Both the position numbers and the translations under genes were made by a program. Positions 12,366 to 23,765 of a stretch of 64,000 nt of DNA are shown here, piece after piece. Each line of letters starts with the position of its first letter. The stretch's first letter is position 1. This DNA comes from Prorocentrum cordatum (lineage: Eukaryota > Sar > Dinophyceae > Prorocentrales > Prorocentraceae): positions 1-64,000 of the forward strand of contig CAUYUJ010003681.1 in NCBI GenBank assembly GCA_963575745.1. Direction: 5' to 3'. The notes beneath the pieces are model-generated. The model was not told the DNA's origin and searched no databases. It saw only the letters and a program-made list of their open reading frames with translations.

Positions 12366-13124
12366 GTGGGCAGCAGCTCTGTGAACACTCGGGGTGAGTA
12401 GATCGGGTTTCATGCTACCACGAGGCACTCCGCAAGGGGTGCGCCTCCGCCTGCGCCTCATCCTCGGTCCAACGGGTGCGCCTCCGCGTGCGCTTCTTCC
12501 TTTTTCCTCATCCTGGGCCTCCCCCCTCCCCGTCGTCACCCGCCTTCGCCCCTTCCCTTCTCCATGTCCTCCTCCGCCTGCGCCTCTTCCTCACAACCTC
12601 GGTCTCCGTCGTCATTCTTTTTCGCCCCTTCCCTCTCCTCGCCCTCCTCCGCCGGTGCCTCCTCTTCTTTCCTCATCCCCATTCTCTCCTTATGCCTCCT
12701 CCTCGTCGTCGTAGTCGTCGTATTCCTGCTCCTCCCCCTCGCGTCGCTGGCAGGCCGTGGACCGCAGACGCCCACTGCTCGTGGCCCTCTTGGGCGCCGC
12801 CGTCCCCTCTCCGGTGCGCGCCCGGGGGAGGGCCTCGTGCAGGAATCGCCCCTTCGTCCTTTTCCCGCCAACTCCTTCGCGGTTTGGCTTCCAGAGCGAG
12901 ATCCTGCAGACACGCGGTCTTGTGTCCACGGGGTCACGCGTATCTGATCACAATAAGCTAGCCTGTCAGCAGTTCCTGTTTGCTCTCCGATGGCCCCATG
13001 GGGCCATTTGTCATAACCATCCTGTTGTGTTGGGTCCTCGTTTTGAAGAGACGGTTCCCGCGTTCCTCTTCTCCTCTCCTCCTACTCCCCCTCCTCCCCT
13101 CTCTCCTCCTTCTCCCATGCGCTT
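12366..13124. other. Pyrimidine-rich spacer, no gene
   Basis: CTCCGCCTGCGCCTC-type motifs recur at 12435-12670. The rest is unique up to a TCC-rich run (13066-13115) that leads into the next minisatellite array. Confidence 0.5.
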
Positions 13125-14135
13125 CACCCACCCAGCACAACGCTTCGTGGCCCCATAAGGGGGCTCCACCGAAGCCCCCAGTGGGACCGCTCGCATGCGT
13201 CCGCCACCACCCAGCACAGCCCTTGCTCCCTGCGTTTCACCCACCCGGTACAGCGCTTCGTGGCCCCATAAGGGGGCTCCATCGAAGGTCCCAGTGGCAC
13301 CGCCCGCATGCGTCCGCCACCACCCAGCACAGCCCTTGCTCCCTGTGCTTCACCCGCCCAGTACAGCGTTTCGTGGCCCCATAAGGAGCTCCACCGAAGG
13401 TCCTGGTGGCACCGCCCGCATGCGTCCGCCACCACCCAGTACAGCCCTTGCTCCTTGCGTTTCACCCACCCAGTACAACGCTTCGTGGCCCCGTTACGGG
13501 GCTCCACGGTCCCAGTGGCACCGCCCGCATGCGTCCGCCACCCAGCACAGCCCTTGTTCCCTGCGTTTCACCCACCCAGTACAGCGCTTCGTGGCCCCAT
13601 AGGGAGCTCCAGGGAAGGTCCCAGTGGCACCTCCCGCATGCGTCCGCCACCACCCAGCACAGTCCTTGCTCCCTGCGTTTCACCCACCCAGTACAGCGCT
13701 TCGTGGCCCCATAAGGGGGCTCCACCGAAGGTCCTAGTGGCACCGCCCGCATGCGTCCGCCACCACCCAGCACAGCCCTTGCTCCCTTCGTTTCACCCAC
13801 CCAATACAGCGCTTCGTGGCCCCATAATGGGCTCCACAGAAGGTCCCAGTAGCACCGCCCGCGTGCGCCCGCCACCACCCAGCACAGCCCTTGCCCCCTG
13901 CGTTTCACCCACCCAGTGCAGCGTTTCGTGGCCCCTATAAAGGGGCTCCACCGAAAGTCCCAGTGGCACCGCCCGCATGCGTCCGCCACCACCCAACACG
14001 GCCCTTGCTCCCTGCGTTTCACCCACCCAGTACAACGTTTCGTGGTCCCATATGGAGCGCCACCGAAGGAGGTATTCACAATCGCGGTACTCACAACTGC
14101 ATATGGTTGGGTCTTTCGCCAGGCTAATTTAATTG
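13125..14135 (+). repeat. Minisatellite array, 113-bp unit (77-bp-core family)
   Basis: TTCGTGG recurs nine times with spacing about 113 bp. The unit contains the family core GCGTTTCGTGGCCCCATA, GGAGCTCCACCGAAGG and CGCATGCG, plus an extra CACCCAGCACAGCCCTTGC block. It ends in the shared tail TATGGTTGGGTCTTTCGCC at about 14102. A TCC-rich tract adjoins its head. Confidence 0.92.
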
Positions 14136-14689
14136 GGGGGGGGGGCAGTTCGTGAAGGCTACAAGCCGACGGAAGAATTCGCATGGCTCAGGGATCCGCA
14201 TGTCTGATTCGCACGTCAGCACCTGCCCGCCCGGACCCACCGCGCAGGCATGCTGGTTGGATCCATGTTACCGAGTGGGCACGATCGGGGGCGAGCGCGC
14301 TCCGCTTTCGATTTTCTCGATCCCGACTCCGGCGAGGAGCGCGACCCGGATTTCGAGCCGTCGCCGACGACGACGGTGATTATTTCTTCCTTCCCCCTGC
14401 CGGGATCAAGATGACACCGATGGGCCATTCTGGACTCTGCGGCCGTGCCCGCCTTTCGCGTTTGTCCTTGCCTGCGCTCCGCCTTGCGCCTTCCCCCCCC
14501 TCTCGATAACGCAGGAGGTTGGCGCGCTCGGATACGTGGTGAAGGAAGCGGCACGAGTCTGCATCCCTGCCAGACAGTGCGCGCCGTAGGGATACTTCGG
14601 GTTGCAGATCGAATATCATTTCGAGACAATTAGTTCGGCATGAAGATCTACGGTGCGGGTATGTCTTTCTCAAGATGCCAGCCCTCGGA
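14136..14689. other. Unique spacer, no gene
   Basis: Nothing recognisable on either strand. Confidence 0.45.
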
Positions 14690-15185
14690 CCTCAAACAGT
14701 GGGTTCTAGCACTCCCGATGTACAAGCCATGTTGGGCAAGCCACAGTGCACCAGCCGCATGTCACCATACAGTGCCGACCACATGGCAATTACAATAGAG
14801 CGCCATAATGGGGGTGTAGGGCACCAACTGCACATCTCCCAAAATTGGGCACCATGCGTAGGTCTCCACGGAGCAACAACTGTACGGCACTTATCATGGG
14901 GCACTGCGGGCCACCACCTATGCTGCACCAAACACGGGGCACCAACCATATGGCACCAAACGCGAGCCGTCGACCACAACCCTCAGGGCACCATATGGCA
15001 CTACCCAACCGTCGGACACTAACTCTGAGGCACCCTGGAGCACGAAGCGCGAGCAGCCAGCCGACCACGAAGCACAGAGGGCCATACAGCACAAACAAAC
15101 CTGCACCAACCATAGAGCGCCAACCTCTCGGCACCAACGCACAGGGCCCCAAATGTAGGGTACCAGCACGCGGGGGGCCAGATGC
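14690..15185 (+). repeat. Degenerate GGGCACCA repeat
   Basis: GGGCACCA, GGCACCAA and TGGCACCA recur about every 15-35 bases for 500 bp. This explains the His/Thr/Pro-rich frames here. Confidence 0.7.
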
Positions 15186-15560
15186 GGCGCACAGGGCCAG
15201 TCCGGGCAGTCCAGGCACGAATTGGGACTTCTCGTTCGAGGACGGCGTGGAGGAGGGGGCAGGGGGCATGAAGGCGGTGAAGAACTCACATGACGCTGAA
15301 GAGGATGCGGATGAGTTCGAGGATGAGTCTTAGGATGAGAACGAGGGTGCCGCGGATGATGAGGAAGAGTGTGAGGAGAATGAGGAGGAGGAGGAGGAGG
15401 AGGAGGACGAGGAACCGCTGTTAGAGGAGGAGGATGGGGCAGCAGGAGGAGGAGGAGGAGGAGGAGGAGGAGGAGGAGGAGAGGGAGCACGAGGAGGAGG
15501 AGGAGGAGGAGGAGGACGAGGAGGAGGAGGAGCGGGCCGGGAGAAGAGGGCAGGGCCGCT
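15186..15560 (+). repeat. GAGGA / (GGA)n tract
   Basis: Sequence becomes purine-rich at 15230. Near-pure GGA fills about 15385-15535. Confidence 0.85.
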
Positions 15561-16859
15561 CGACGTCGCCCAGGGGGAGAGGGAGATGTCGCGCGAAGCC
15601 AGGTCGCCGGCCTCGAGCCCGGGCCGGTGGCCGCACCTTCGGCGCCCAGCTGCGAGCCGACGCTCTCACATCTGGCGGGCGAGCGCCCATCCCGCAACTC
15701 TGCGCCCCCTCACCTCGCGCCTTCCCCAGCTCCTCCTGAGAGCCTGGAAGCTTGAGAGCAGAAGGGTCTGTCAGACGTTGCCCCTCCCCCCTGGGACGAT
15801 CGGCCTTGGGGGGGGGGGGTCAAACTAGTGAGCCAGGTGACTCCAGGGGCGGTCGCACCTGGGGCCACCGGCTCGAAGTTTATTCTTTAAGCGGTAAGAT
15901 GACTCACACCAGAATGCTCCTCCTCCTCCACCTCCTCCTCCGTCGTCCCTCTGTGCAGAAGACCCGACTCAAGAAGTTCATGCGCGGGGCGCCGCCTAGG
16001 TAGTGGCTGATGGTCCTGTGTTCTGGCTATGTGTAGCTGGGGAGTCTTCTCGCTGTTCGATTCTCTGCAGGGCGCGTTCGAGCAACTTGGTCGCGTTCCC
16101 TTGACGGTTCGCTTAATTCTTCCAGCACCAACCGCCAACTCTTATTCCACGCACTTCCGTCCACAACGCCTTCCCGGTGTCCAACTCCTCACCCCCCCGC
16201 GCCGTCCCCAACCGCTGCTCATCGGCCTTCCCCAGCTGCTCCTCGTCCTCCCGCGCCTCCCCAGCTCTTCCTTCCCCAACTCCCGTAGGAAGCTGGGAGC
16301 AACATGACGTGGCTGGCCTGGGCGAGAGCTGGAGACCTGTGGCCGCATCTCTGCCTGGCGTTAGCCGTCGTGCGGACTGGCACGCTGGACCTCCGCATGT
16401 GCATCCGGCGCGCGAGCCCCGCATGTTTGGCTTACGAATGCAGCCGTGGATGCTTCCAGCTTCGTCAAAGTTCTGCTCGTCCCCTTCTTAGTCGTCCTGC
16501 CTCTCCTCCACAATCGTCTTCCTTCACGGGCTCCACGTTGTCGTCGTCGTCGTCCTCTTCGTTCTCTTCCTTTTGCTAGTCGCTTACGCACGCTCCCCCT
16601 GCGGGGATCGCACGCATTAGCCGTGTAAGCGTGCTGAAAAGTTACAGCGCTGAGCTGCGCCCCACCCAGCTGATGGCCCGCGCCCACACGCAGTGGAGGA
16701 AGCAGAAAAGGAGGGGGGCCGAGAGGAGGTGCCAGAAACACACGGCGCTCTACGGCAAGGGCCTCGCCATCGGCGCAGCTCCGCTCTCAGCGGAAACGAG
16801 CGGGAGGCTGGCGGAAGCCAGCGGGCGTGAGTTGGGCCAATTTCCGCTGGCGGAAGTAC
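15561..16859. other. Unique spacer, no gene recognised
   Basis: About 1.3 kb with no recognisable domain. GGCGGAAG motifs near 16775-16855 resemble those at 10400-10560. Confidence 0.45.
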
Positions 16860-16867
16860 ACGCATCA

Positions 16868-17022
16868 TACCAGCCTGGAACATATCCCTATCCCTATGCT
16901 GGGCACCTCCTCATCACGATGCCAATCTTAGGGATCCCTTATTTTTTGAGGGCGAATCCCTAAGATTGTCATCGCCTTTTGGCGTGTCAATCTTAGGGAT
17001 AGGGATACGCTCGAGGCTGGTA
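16868..17022. mobile_element. MITE-like fold-back element with TIRs and 7-bp TSD
   Basis: The ends are inverted repeats: TACCAGCCTGGA followed by TATCCCTATCCCTA on the left, and TAGGGATAGGGATA followed by AGGCTGGTA on the right, about 24 of 28 positions pairing. ACGCATC flanks both sides (16860-16866 and 17022-17028), as a target-site duplication would. Inside, CAATCTTAGGGAT occurs at 16923 and 16988, with its inverse at 16956-16968, so the element can fold into nested hairpins. It has no coding capacity. It could be a non-autonomous DNA transposon or an introner-type element. Confidence 0.72.
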
Positions 17023-18555
17023 CGCATCTCCCAGCCCAAGAGGACAAAGCTGAGGGCCCAGGATCTCTGGGACGACACCGGGATCTCTGGAGGGGGGGGG
17101 GCAGAGGGTGGGCGTCTCGATCTGCCGTTCTCCCAGCGCCCTCTTCCCTATTACCCCTTCACTCCTTACTCCCAGCTTGCGGCTTCCTCCCATCGCCGCC
17201 CCTTCCATCGCAACCGTCCTCTCTCCCTGTCTTTCCTCGCACCTCTCCGTGTCCCTCCCCCCTCTCCCGATTTCCCGGGCGCTGCCCTCCTCCCCCTCCC
17301 AATCCTGCCGTTTCCTGTTCCCCCGCCCCCTGCTCGCTGTCTTCTCTCCAGCACGTCCCGCGAAGCAGGTGAGCTAGGTGACGTATTCCTTGTGGGTGTC
17401 GCGCATGTCAGCAACCGATCTGCGGAGCTCGCACGAGTGGCAGTGCCAGGGGGGCGAGTGGAGTAAGGACGATCGGCGCAGCGGAACCCCCAAGGATATA
17501 GCATTTCAGCGACGGTGGTTCTCGCCAGTTCAAGCCCACGACTGTGTCGCTACCGCCTTGCAGAGCACTTCCGAAAATCTTGGAGGGTACGATGCTATGT
17601 TTGAAGGGACGGCTTGGCATAATGCTGCTTGACGAGTTCACGCGCAGGGTTGGGAGACGGACAACAGGCGGATGGGGTGGGCAGTAGGAGGACACGTGTA
17701 ATGTTAGAGCGGCAAGCAAGTGGAATCCTGGCGTCCGCTCTCTCGCTTCCTCCTCGCCCTCGGGGGGGAGCTCGCAAGTATCAACATGACGGGGCAATAG
17801 TTGGGGTAGTCGTCGCGGGACTCAGCTGTCCTGGCGATGCGGGTAGGATGGAGGATGGAAGGGATGAGGACTGACGAAGGTGAGGAAGGAAGAGCAGGAC
17901 GAGGGGGGAAGAGGAGGAGGAGGAGGAGGAGGAGGAGGATTAAGAGGAATGGAGAGCGAGGGGGGCGTATACTTAGGACAAGGAGGGCAGGGGAAGGGGG
18001 AAGGTGGAAGAGGAGACGGACCAGAGATGCATGACAACGAGTGTAGGTGGAACAGACGGTTGAGGGAGGTACGGGAAGATGAGGGTGGGATGATGATAGC
18101 GCTGACTACTGTGATGATGGGGAGGCAGAGGATTACGAGGATGATTATGAACTCGCAGCGCGAGAGCACCCCTGGTCTTGCGAGGGTGTAGGGCCGCCTC
18201 CCCTTCCTGAAGCTGGGGATGCGCCTTCTGGAGGTGTGCCATGGTTGGCCCCTCGCGGGCGTGCGTGGTCCACACCCAGCGTGCCCCTCCCGAAGTTGCT
18301 CCCCCCGTTCCCCCCACCTGGCAGGCAGGCCCACACACCCCGCAGGTCTGCGAAGGGGAAGGCCGCACGTGCAGGCACCGTGGCGCCCGCTGTGCAGAGC
18401 CCCTACAAAGGGTCACGTGGCGCCTCGATGGCACAGGCTCGCTGCGGCTCGCGCTCGCAGTACGAGCTGCTGCATCGGCGACGAAGTCCCTACACCTTGA
18501 AGCCTCCACTTCGCAGGGTCGATATGTCTATGTTCTGACCGAGCCCTCGCCATGT
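17023..18555. other. Unique spacer, no gene recognised
   Basis: A GGA-type tract lies at 17905-17940. The remaining sequence contains no domain I recognise on either strand. Confidence 0.45.
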
Positions 18556-18815
18556 CAAGTGTACATATCTACATGGGAATATTCATGCGATGCGCACACG
18601 TCTATATATATATATGTCTAAATATGTATATACATATATATGTACATATGTATGTATGTATGCGTATACATAAACATGGTGCAGGTTCCGCGTATATCAA
18701 CATGCATTCTGCACATATATACACATATACGATGCATGTATAACATGTTTATACAGATATATATATGTGTATATATATATATGTTCATAAACATCTCTAT
18801 ATATAATCATACGCA
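18556..18815. repeat. AT-rich TATA/CATA repeat
   Basis: Mixed TATA, TACATA and TGTATG units, very AT-rich in an otherwise GC-rich window. Confidence 0.85.
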
Positions 18816-19069
18816 CCTCTCCGAGGGAGTAGAGCTCAGAGCCGATTAATTGAATGCGGCGTTCGCGATTTGTCTGGCTGGTTCGCTAGGGACATCCTCA
18901 AACTTACAAACATCAGTGGCACCCTTTAGGCAGATCGTGACGTGAGGGTCCAACAATACATGGGAATTTCAACATTCTAACATCACAACTTCCAAAACAC
19001 ATTGTAATTTCAATGATTTGTGACACCGATTCTCAGATAATGGCGATTTTGCCTGAGACATCCTCCCAA
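18816..19069. other. Short unique spacer
   Basis: About 250 bp, relatively AT-rich at 18890-19030, with no gene. Confidence 0.45.
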
Positions 19070-19322
19070 CATCGAGCCCCCTGGTACCCCAGACCCCGCC
19101 TCGGAGCCTCTTGGGAGCCTCCTGGAACCTCCTGGGGCCTCCTGGGTCTTTCTGTACCGTCTGGTACCCCAGACCCCGCCTCGGAGCATCTTGGGGGTCT
19201 CTTGGAACCTCCTGGGCCTCCTGCGGCCTCCTGGAGCCTCTTGGAGCCTCCTGGAGCCTCCTGGGGTCATCTGGGGCATCCTGAGGCCGCCTGGGGCCTC
19301 CTGGGGCCTCCTGGGGCCTCAG
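19070..19322 (+). repeat. CCTGGGGCCTC degenerate repeat
   Basis: Variants of GCCTCCTGGGGCCT every 11-13 bases. GGTACCCCAGACCCCGCCTC is duplicated at about 19082 and 19162. Same dispersed family as 3.6 and 44.3 kb. Confidence 0.85.
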
Positions 19323-19384
19323 AATCACATGCACACACAGACACACAAATCACACCCAACACATCACACGCTTGACAAACACCC

Positions 19385-19720
19385 AGGGCAGCGTTTCGTG
19401 GCCCCATAGGGAGTTCCACCGACGGCCCCCGTGGCGCAGTTCGCGTGCGGTTCCCCCACCCAGGGTAGCGTTTCGTGGCCCCATAGGGAGCTCCACCGAC
19501 GGCCCCAGTGGCGCAGTTCGCATGCGGTCCCCCCGCCCAGGGCAGCGTTTCGTGGCCCTATAGAGAGCTCCACCGAAGGCCCGTCCCAATGGCGCAGTTC
19601 GCATGCGGTTCCCCCAACCAAGGCAGCGTGTTGTGGCCCCATAGGGAGCCCCACCGAATGCGGCACCCGCAACGCGTTACGAGCAATTGCTTATGAGAGG
19701 GTGTTTCGTTAGGATAAGTT
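19385..19720 (+). repeat. 77-bp minisatellite array, four units, with tail
   Basis: TCGTGG (TTGTGG in the last unit) starts at 19396, 19473, 19550 and 19632, giving a 77-bp period and one 82-bp step. The tail is CACCGAATGCGGCACCCGCA, AACGCGTTACGAGCAATTGC, then TTATGAGAGGG and TTAGGATAAG. The GTA microsatellite starts directly after it. Confidence 0.93.
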
Positions 19721-19727
19721 TAGTAGT

Positions 19728-19748
19728 AGGTGTCGCGTAGTAGTAGCC

Positions 19749-19794
<46 letters not shown>

Positions 19795-19795
19795 C

Positions 19796-19836
<41 letters not shown>

Positions 19837-19852
19837 TAGTAGTAGTATTAGC

Positions 19853-19917
<65 letters not shown>

Positions 19918-20279
19918 TAGTCGTCGTCGTCGTCGTGGTAGCAGTATTGCAAGTGGTAGTGGAGGCCTCAGTAGCAGTAGAAGTAGCAATATTACTTGTA
20001 GTAGTAGAAGTAGTAGTACCATTGGTAGCAGTAGGAGTAGCAGTAGCAGTGGTAGTGGCATCGTAGTAGTAGTTGTAGTAGGAGTAGTAGCAGTCGTAGT
20101 AGAAGTATTGGTAGCTGGCGTTGCCTTGGTACGCAGCCGTCGTAGTCGTAGTCGTAGTAGTGTTGGCAGTCGTAGTAGTAGTAGTAGTAGTAGTAGTAGG
20201 GGTATTATTCGTCGTCGTCGTCGTCGTCGTAGTAGTCGTAGGAGTCGGGGAAGGGGTAGTAGTAGGCGTAGTAGTAGAG

Positions 20280-20311
<32 letters not shown>

Positions 20312-20616
20312 CGTAGTAGTAGTAGTAGTAGTAGTAGTAGCTGCATTAGTAGTGGTAGTAGTAGTAGGAGTGGTCGTAGGAGCAGTAGCAGATGTAGTTG
20401 TAGTAGTAGTGATAATTGTTTGAACTAGTAGTACATGAAATATCAGTAGAGGCTGTCGCCTATATCAGTAGCAACAGTGTCAGTACGCAGTAGTTGTTCT
20501 TTTATTATTAGTAGTAGTCGTAGTAGTAGTAGCCGTCGTTGTCTTAGTAGTTGCAGCCGTAGTAGTAGTATTTAGTTGTAGCAGCAGTAGTGGCAGCGGT
20601 AGCGTTAATCGTACTG

Positions 20617-20653
<37 letters not shown>

Positions 20654-20696
20654 CAGTAGTAGTAGTAGTAGTAGTGGTAGTAGTAGTAGTAGTAGC

Positions 20697-20731
<35 letters not shown>

Positions 20732-20781
20732 CATATTAATAGTAGTAGTAGTAGTAGTAGTAGCAGCAGCAGCAGTAGTAC

Positions 20782-20825
<44 letters not shown>

Positions 20826-20865
20826 CTCGTCGTAGTAGTGGTAGCAGTAGTAGTCGTAATAGTGA

Positions 20866-20930
<65 letters not shown>

Positions 20931-20951
20931 CTAGTACTGGTACTAGTACTT

Positions 20952-20991
<40 letters not shown>

Positions 20992-21184
20992 TAGTAGTAG
21001 TAGTAGTAGTAAGTGTAGCATTATTCATCGTAGTAGCAGTGGTAGTCGTAGCCGCTGTCGTAGTAGTAGTAGTAGTGGCCTCAGTAGTAACAGTCGTAAT
21101 CGGCCAGGTGGTCGTGGTAGCCGTAGTAGTCGTAGTAGCAGAAGTCGCAGTAGTAGTAGTAGTAGTAGTAGCAGTAGTCGTAGC

Positions 21185-21219
<35 letters not shown>

Positions 21220-21250
21220 AAGTAGTAGTAGTAGTAGTAGCAGCCGCAGC

Positions 21251-21288
<38 letters not shown>

Positions 21289-21572
21289 GCGTAGGAGTAG
21301 GAGTAGTAGTGGTAGTAGGACTCGTACCAATCGTGGTAGTACGAGTCGTCGTTGCAGAAGTAGTGGGCGCACTAGCAGTAGTAGCAGAAGTAGTAGTAGA
21401 AGTAGTAGTCGTAGTAGTAGTAGTAGTTGTCGTAGTAGTAGTAGTACTAGTAGTAGTAGTAGTAGTAGTCGTAGTAGTGATAATAGTTGCTGTCATAGTC
21501 GCAGTCGTCGTCGTAGCAGTAGACGTAGAAGTTGCAGTATCAGTAGTAGTAGTAGTAGTGGTAGTAGCAGTA

Positions 21573-21612
<40 letters not shown>

Positions 21613-21699
21613 CAGTAGTAGTAGTAGTGGTAGTAGTAGTACCAGTATAGGTAGCAGCAGTAGTAGCGTAGTAGTAGCAGTAGTAGTAACAGTAGTAGC

Positions 21700-21742
<43 letters not shown>

Positions 21743-21743
21743 A

Positions 21744-21798
<55 letters not shown>

Positions 21799-21971
21799 CG
21801 TAGTAGTAGTAGTAGTAGCATCAGTAGTGGTGGCAGTAACGGTAGTCGCAGCAGCAGTAGTAGCATTTTAAGTAGCAGGTGTCGCGTAGTACTGGTAGTA
21901 GTAGCAGCAGTAGCACTAGTGCAAGTGGTAGTGGACGGCGTAGTGGTGGTAGTAGTAGTAGTAGTAGTAGC

Positions 21972-22005
<34 letters not shown>

Positions 22006-22329
22006 ATAAGACTAGTAGTTGTCGTTGTAGTAGTTCTAGTGGTAGCAGTAGGAGTAGCAGTAGTAGTGGGAGTGGTACCCATAGAAGTCGTAGTAGTAGG
22101 TGTAGTCGTGGTAGTGATAGTCGTAGTAGTAGTCGTAGTAGTAGTCGTTGTCGTAAGCTTTTGTAGTAATAACACTCGTAGCCGTAGCCTTAGTACCAGT
22201 AGCAGTTGTAGTAGAAGTAGGTTTCGTCGTCGTCGTAATGGTGGTAGGAGTCGGAGTAGGCGCAGTAGTAGTCGTAGTCGTAGTCGTAGTCGTAGTCGCA
22301 GTAGTAGTAGTAGTAGTAGTAGTAGCAGC

Positions 22330-22362
<33 letters not shown>

Positions 22363-22428
22363 CGTAGTAGTAGTAGTCGTCGTCGCAGTAGTAGTAGTAG
22401 TAGTAGTAGCAGCAGTGGTACTAGTAGC

Positions 22429-22490
<62 letters not shown>

Positions 22491-22582
22491 CAGTAGTAGC
22501 AATAGTTGTAGCAGTTGGCGTAGCAGTCGTAGTGGTAGTATTAGTTGTAGCAGTAGTAACAGTAGAAGTAGTAGTAGTAGTG

Positions 22583-22644
<62 letters not shown>

Positions 22645-22645
22645 T

Positions 22646-22676
<31 letters not shown>

Positions 22677-22793
22677 CCGTAGTAGTAGTAATAGTAGTAG
22701 TAGTAGTGGTGGTAGTAGTAGTAGTAGTAGTAGTTGTTGTTGCATTTGCAGTGGTTTTGGTATTGGTAGTATTGGTACTCGTAGTATTAGTAA

Positions 22794-22826
<33 letters not shown>

Positions 22827-22827
22827 C

Positions 22828-22859
<32 letters not shown>

Positions 22860-22870
22860 CGGTCGTAGTT
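19728..22870. repeat. (GTA)n imperfect microsatellite, about 3.1 kb
   Basis: AGT/GTA/TAG triplets with scattered GTC, GCA and GGT variants run for over 3 kb, the longest simple repeat of the window. Long Ser-, Val-, Thr-, Leu- or Tyr-rich frames are artefacts. GTAGTAGGTGTCGCGTAGTAG at its start is nearly repeated near 21873. Confidence 0.97.
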
Positions 22871-22984
22871 GTAGGTGTTGTCGTCGCTGTCGTCGCAGCA
22901 GACGAAGATGACGATGTGGAGCAGGATAAGGAAGAGGAGGACGACGAGGCATGTTGTCTCATGTGGCGCCTTTCATGTACACTT

Positions 22985-23345
22985 CAGTCGGAGCCATCAT
23001 GGAGATTACCTGTGAGGGTCTTCTGGGGCTTGTGTGGGGCAGTATGAAGGGCCCCTTGGGGCTCTTTTGCGTCGTCGTGGAGATCTGTTGGGCAGTCTTT
23101 GGGCTCCCGTGGCCGTCTGGATGGTCTCTTGGGGCCGTTGTGGGGCAGTCGAGGGGCTCACTTAGAGTGTCTTGAGTCCTTCGGGATATCTCTGGGACCG
23201 CATTAAGGCTCTCTTGGGACCGCCCTCGGCAGTCTGTGCGCCCTCTTGGCATTATTGAGGTCGTCTTGGGCGCGTGAGCTCATGTTGAAGCTCTTGTGGG
23301 CTCTCTTGGGGCAATCTTGGAGACCTCATAAGCCGTCTTGGGATT
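22985..23345 (+). repeat. TCTTGGGGC degenerate repeat
   Basis: GGTCTTCTGGGGCTTG, CTCTTGGGGC and related cores every 20-30 bases; a more decayed copy of the TCTTGGGGCC family. It directly follows the GTA tract after about 110 bp. Confidence 0.7.
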
Positions 23346-23379
23346 ACTGAAGCCTGGAAGCGCGATGACCACAAACATA

Positions 23380-23765
23380 ACGAAACACTTAGCCAAGCGA
23401 AGGACCCGACCATATGCAGCTGCGAGTATCGCAGGATATGCCCCTCGCGTCACAAGTAGCGCGCCGCGAGAAGGATGGAGCACAGGGCATCGCGGATGGG
23501 AGCCCCGAGACGTGCGTGGGGTGTGCCGAAATGAGCGGGGGACGCACGCGGGCGTTGCCACTGAGGCCTTCGTCCAGGGTTCCGCATGGGGCCACGAAGC
23601 GTGCGAGTGGTGTGCCGTAATCGCCCGAGGGGTGTGCCGAAATCGCCCTAGGCCAGCATGCGAACCTTGCCACTGGGGCCCTCGGTGGGGCTCTCTATGG
23701 GGCCACGATCCTCGTGAGCGGTGCGCTGAAATCGCCCGAGGCCGACATGCACACCCTGCTACTTG
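23380..23765 (-). repeat. Inverted copy of the 77-bp minisatellite family with tail
   Basis: Read on the minus strand it has GTGGCCCCAT, GCATGCG-like and GAGCCCC motifs of the family. It ends in GCATATGGTCGGGTCCTTCG (about 23395-23415), matching the tails of the + strand arrays. Its head adjoins a GGA tract at 23766-23860. Confidence 0.75.

Noticed and set aside
19730-22962. Frames of up to 470 codons of Ser, Val, Thr, Leu or Tyr
   Set aside because: They are pure consequences of GTA triplets.
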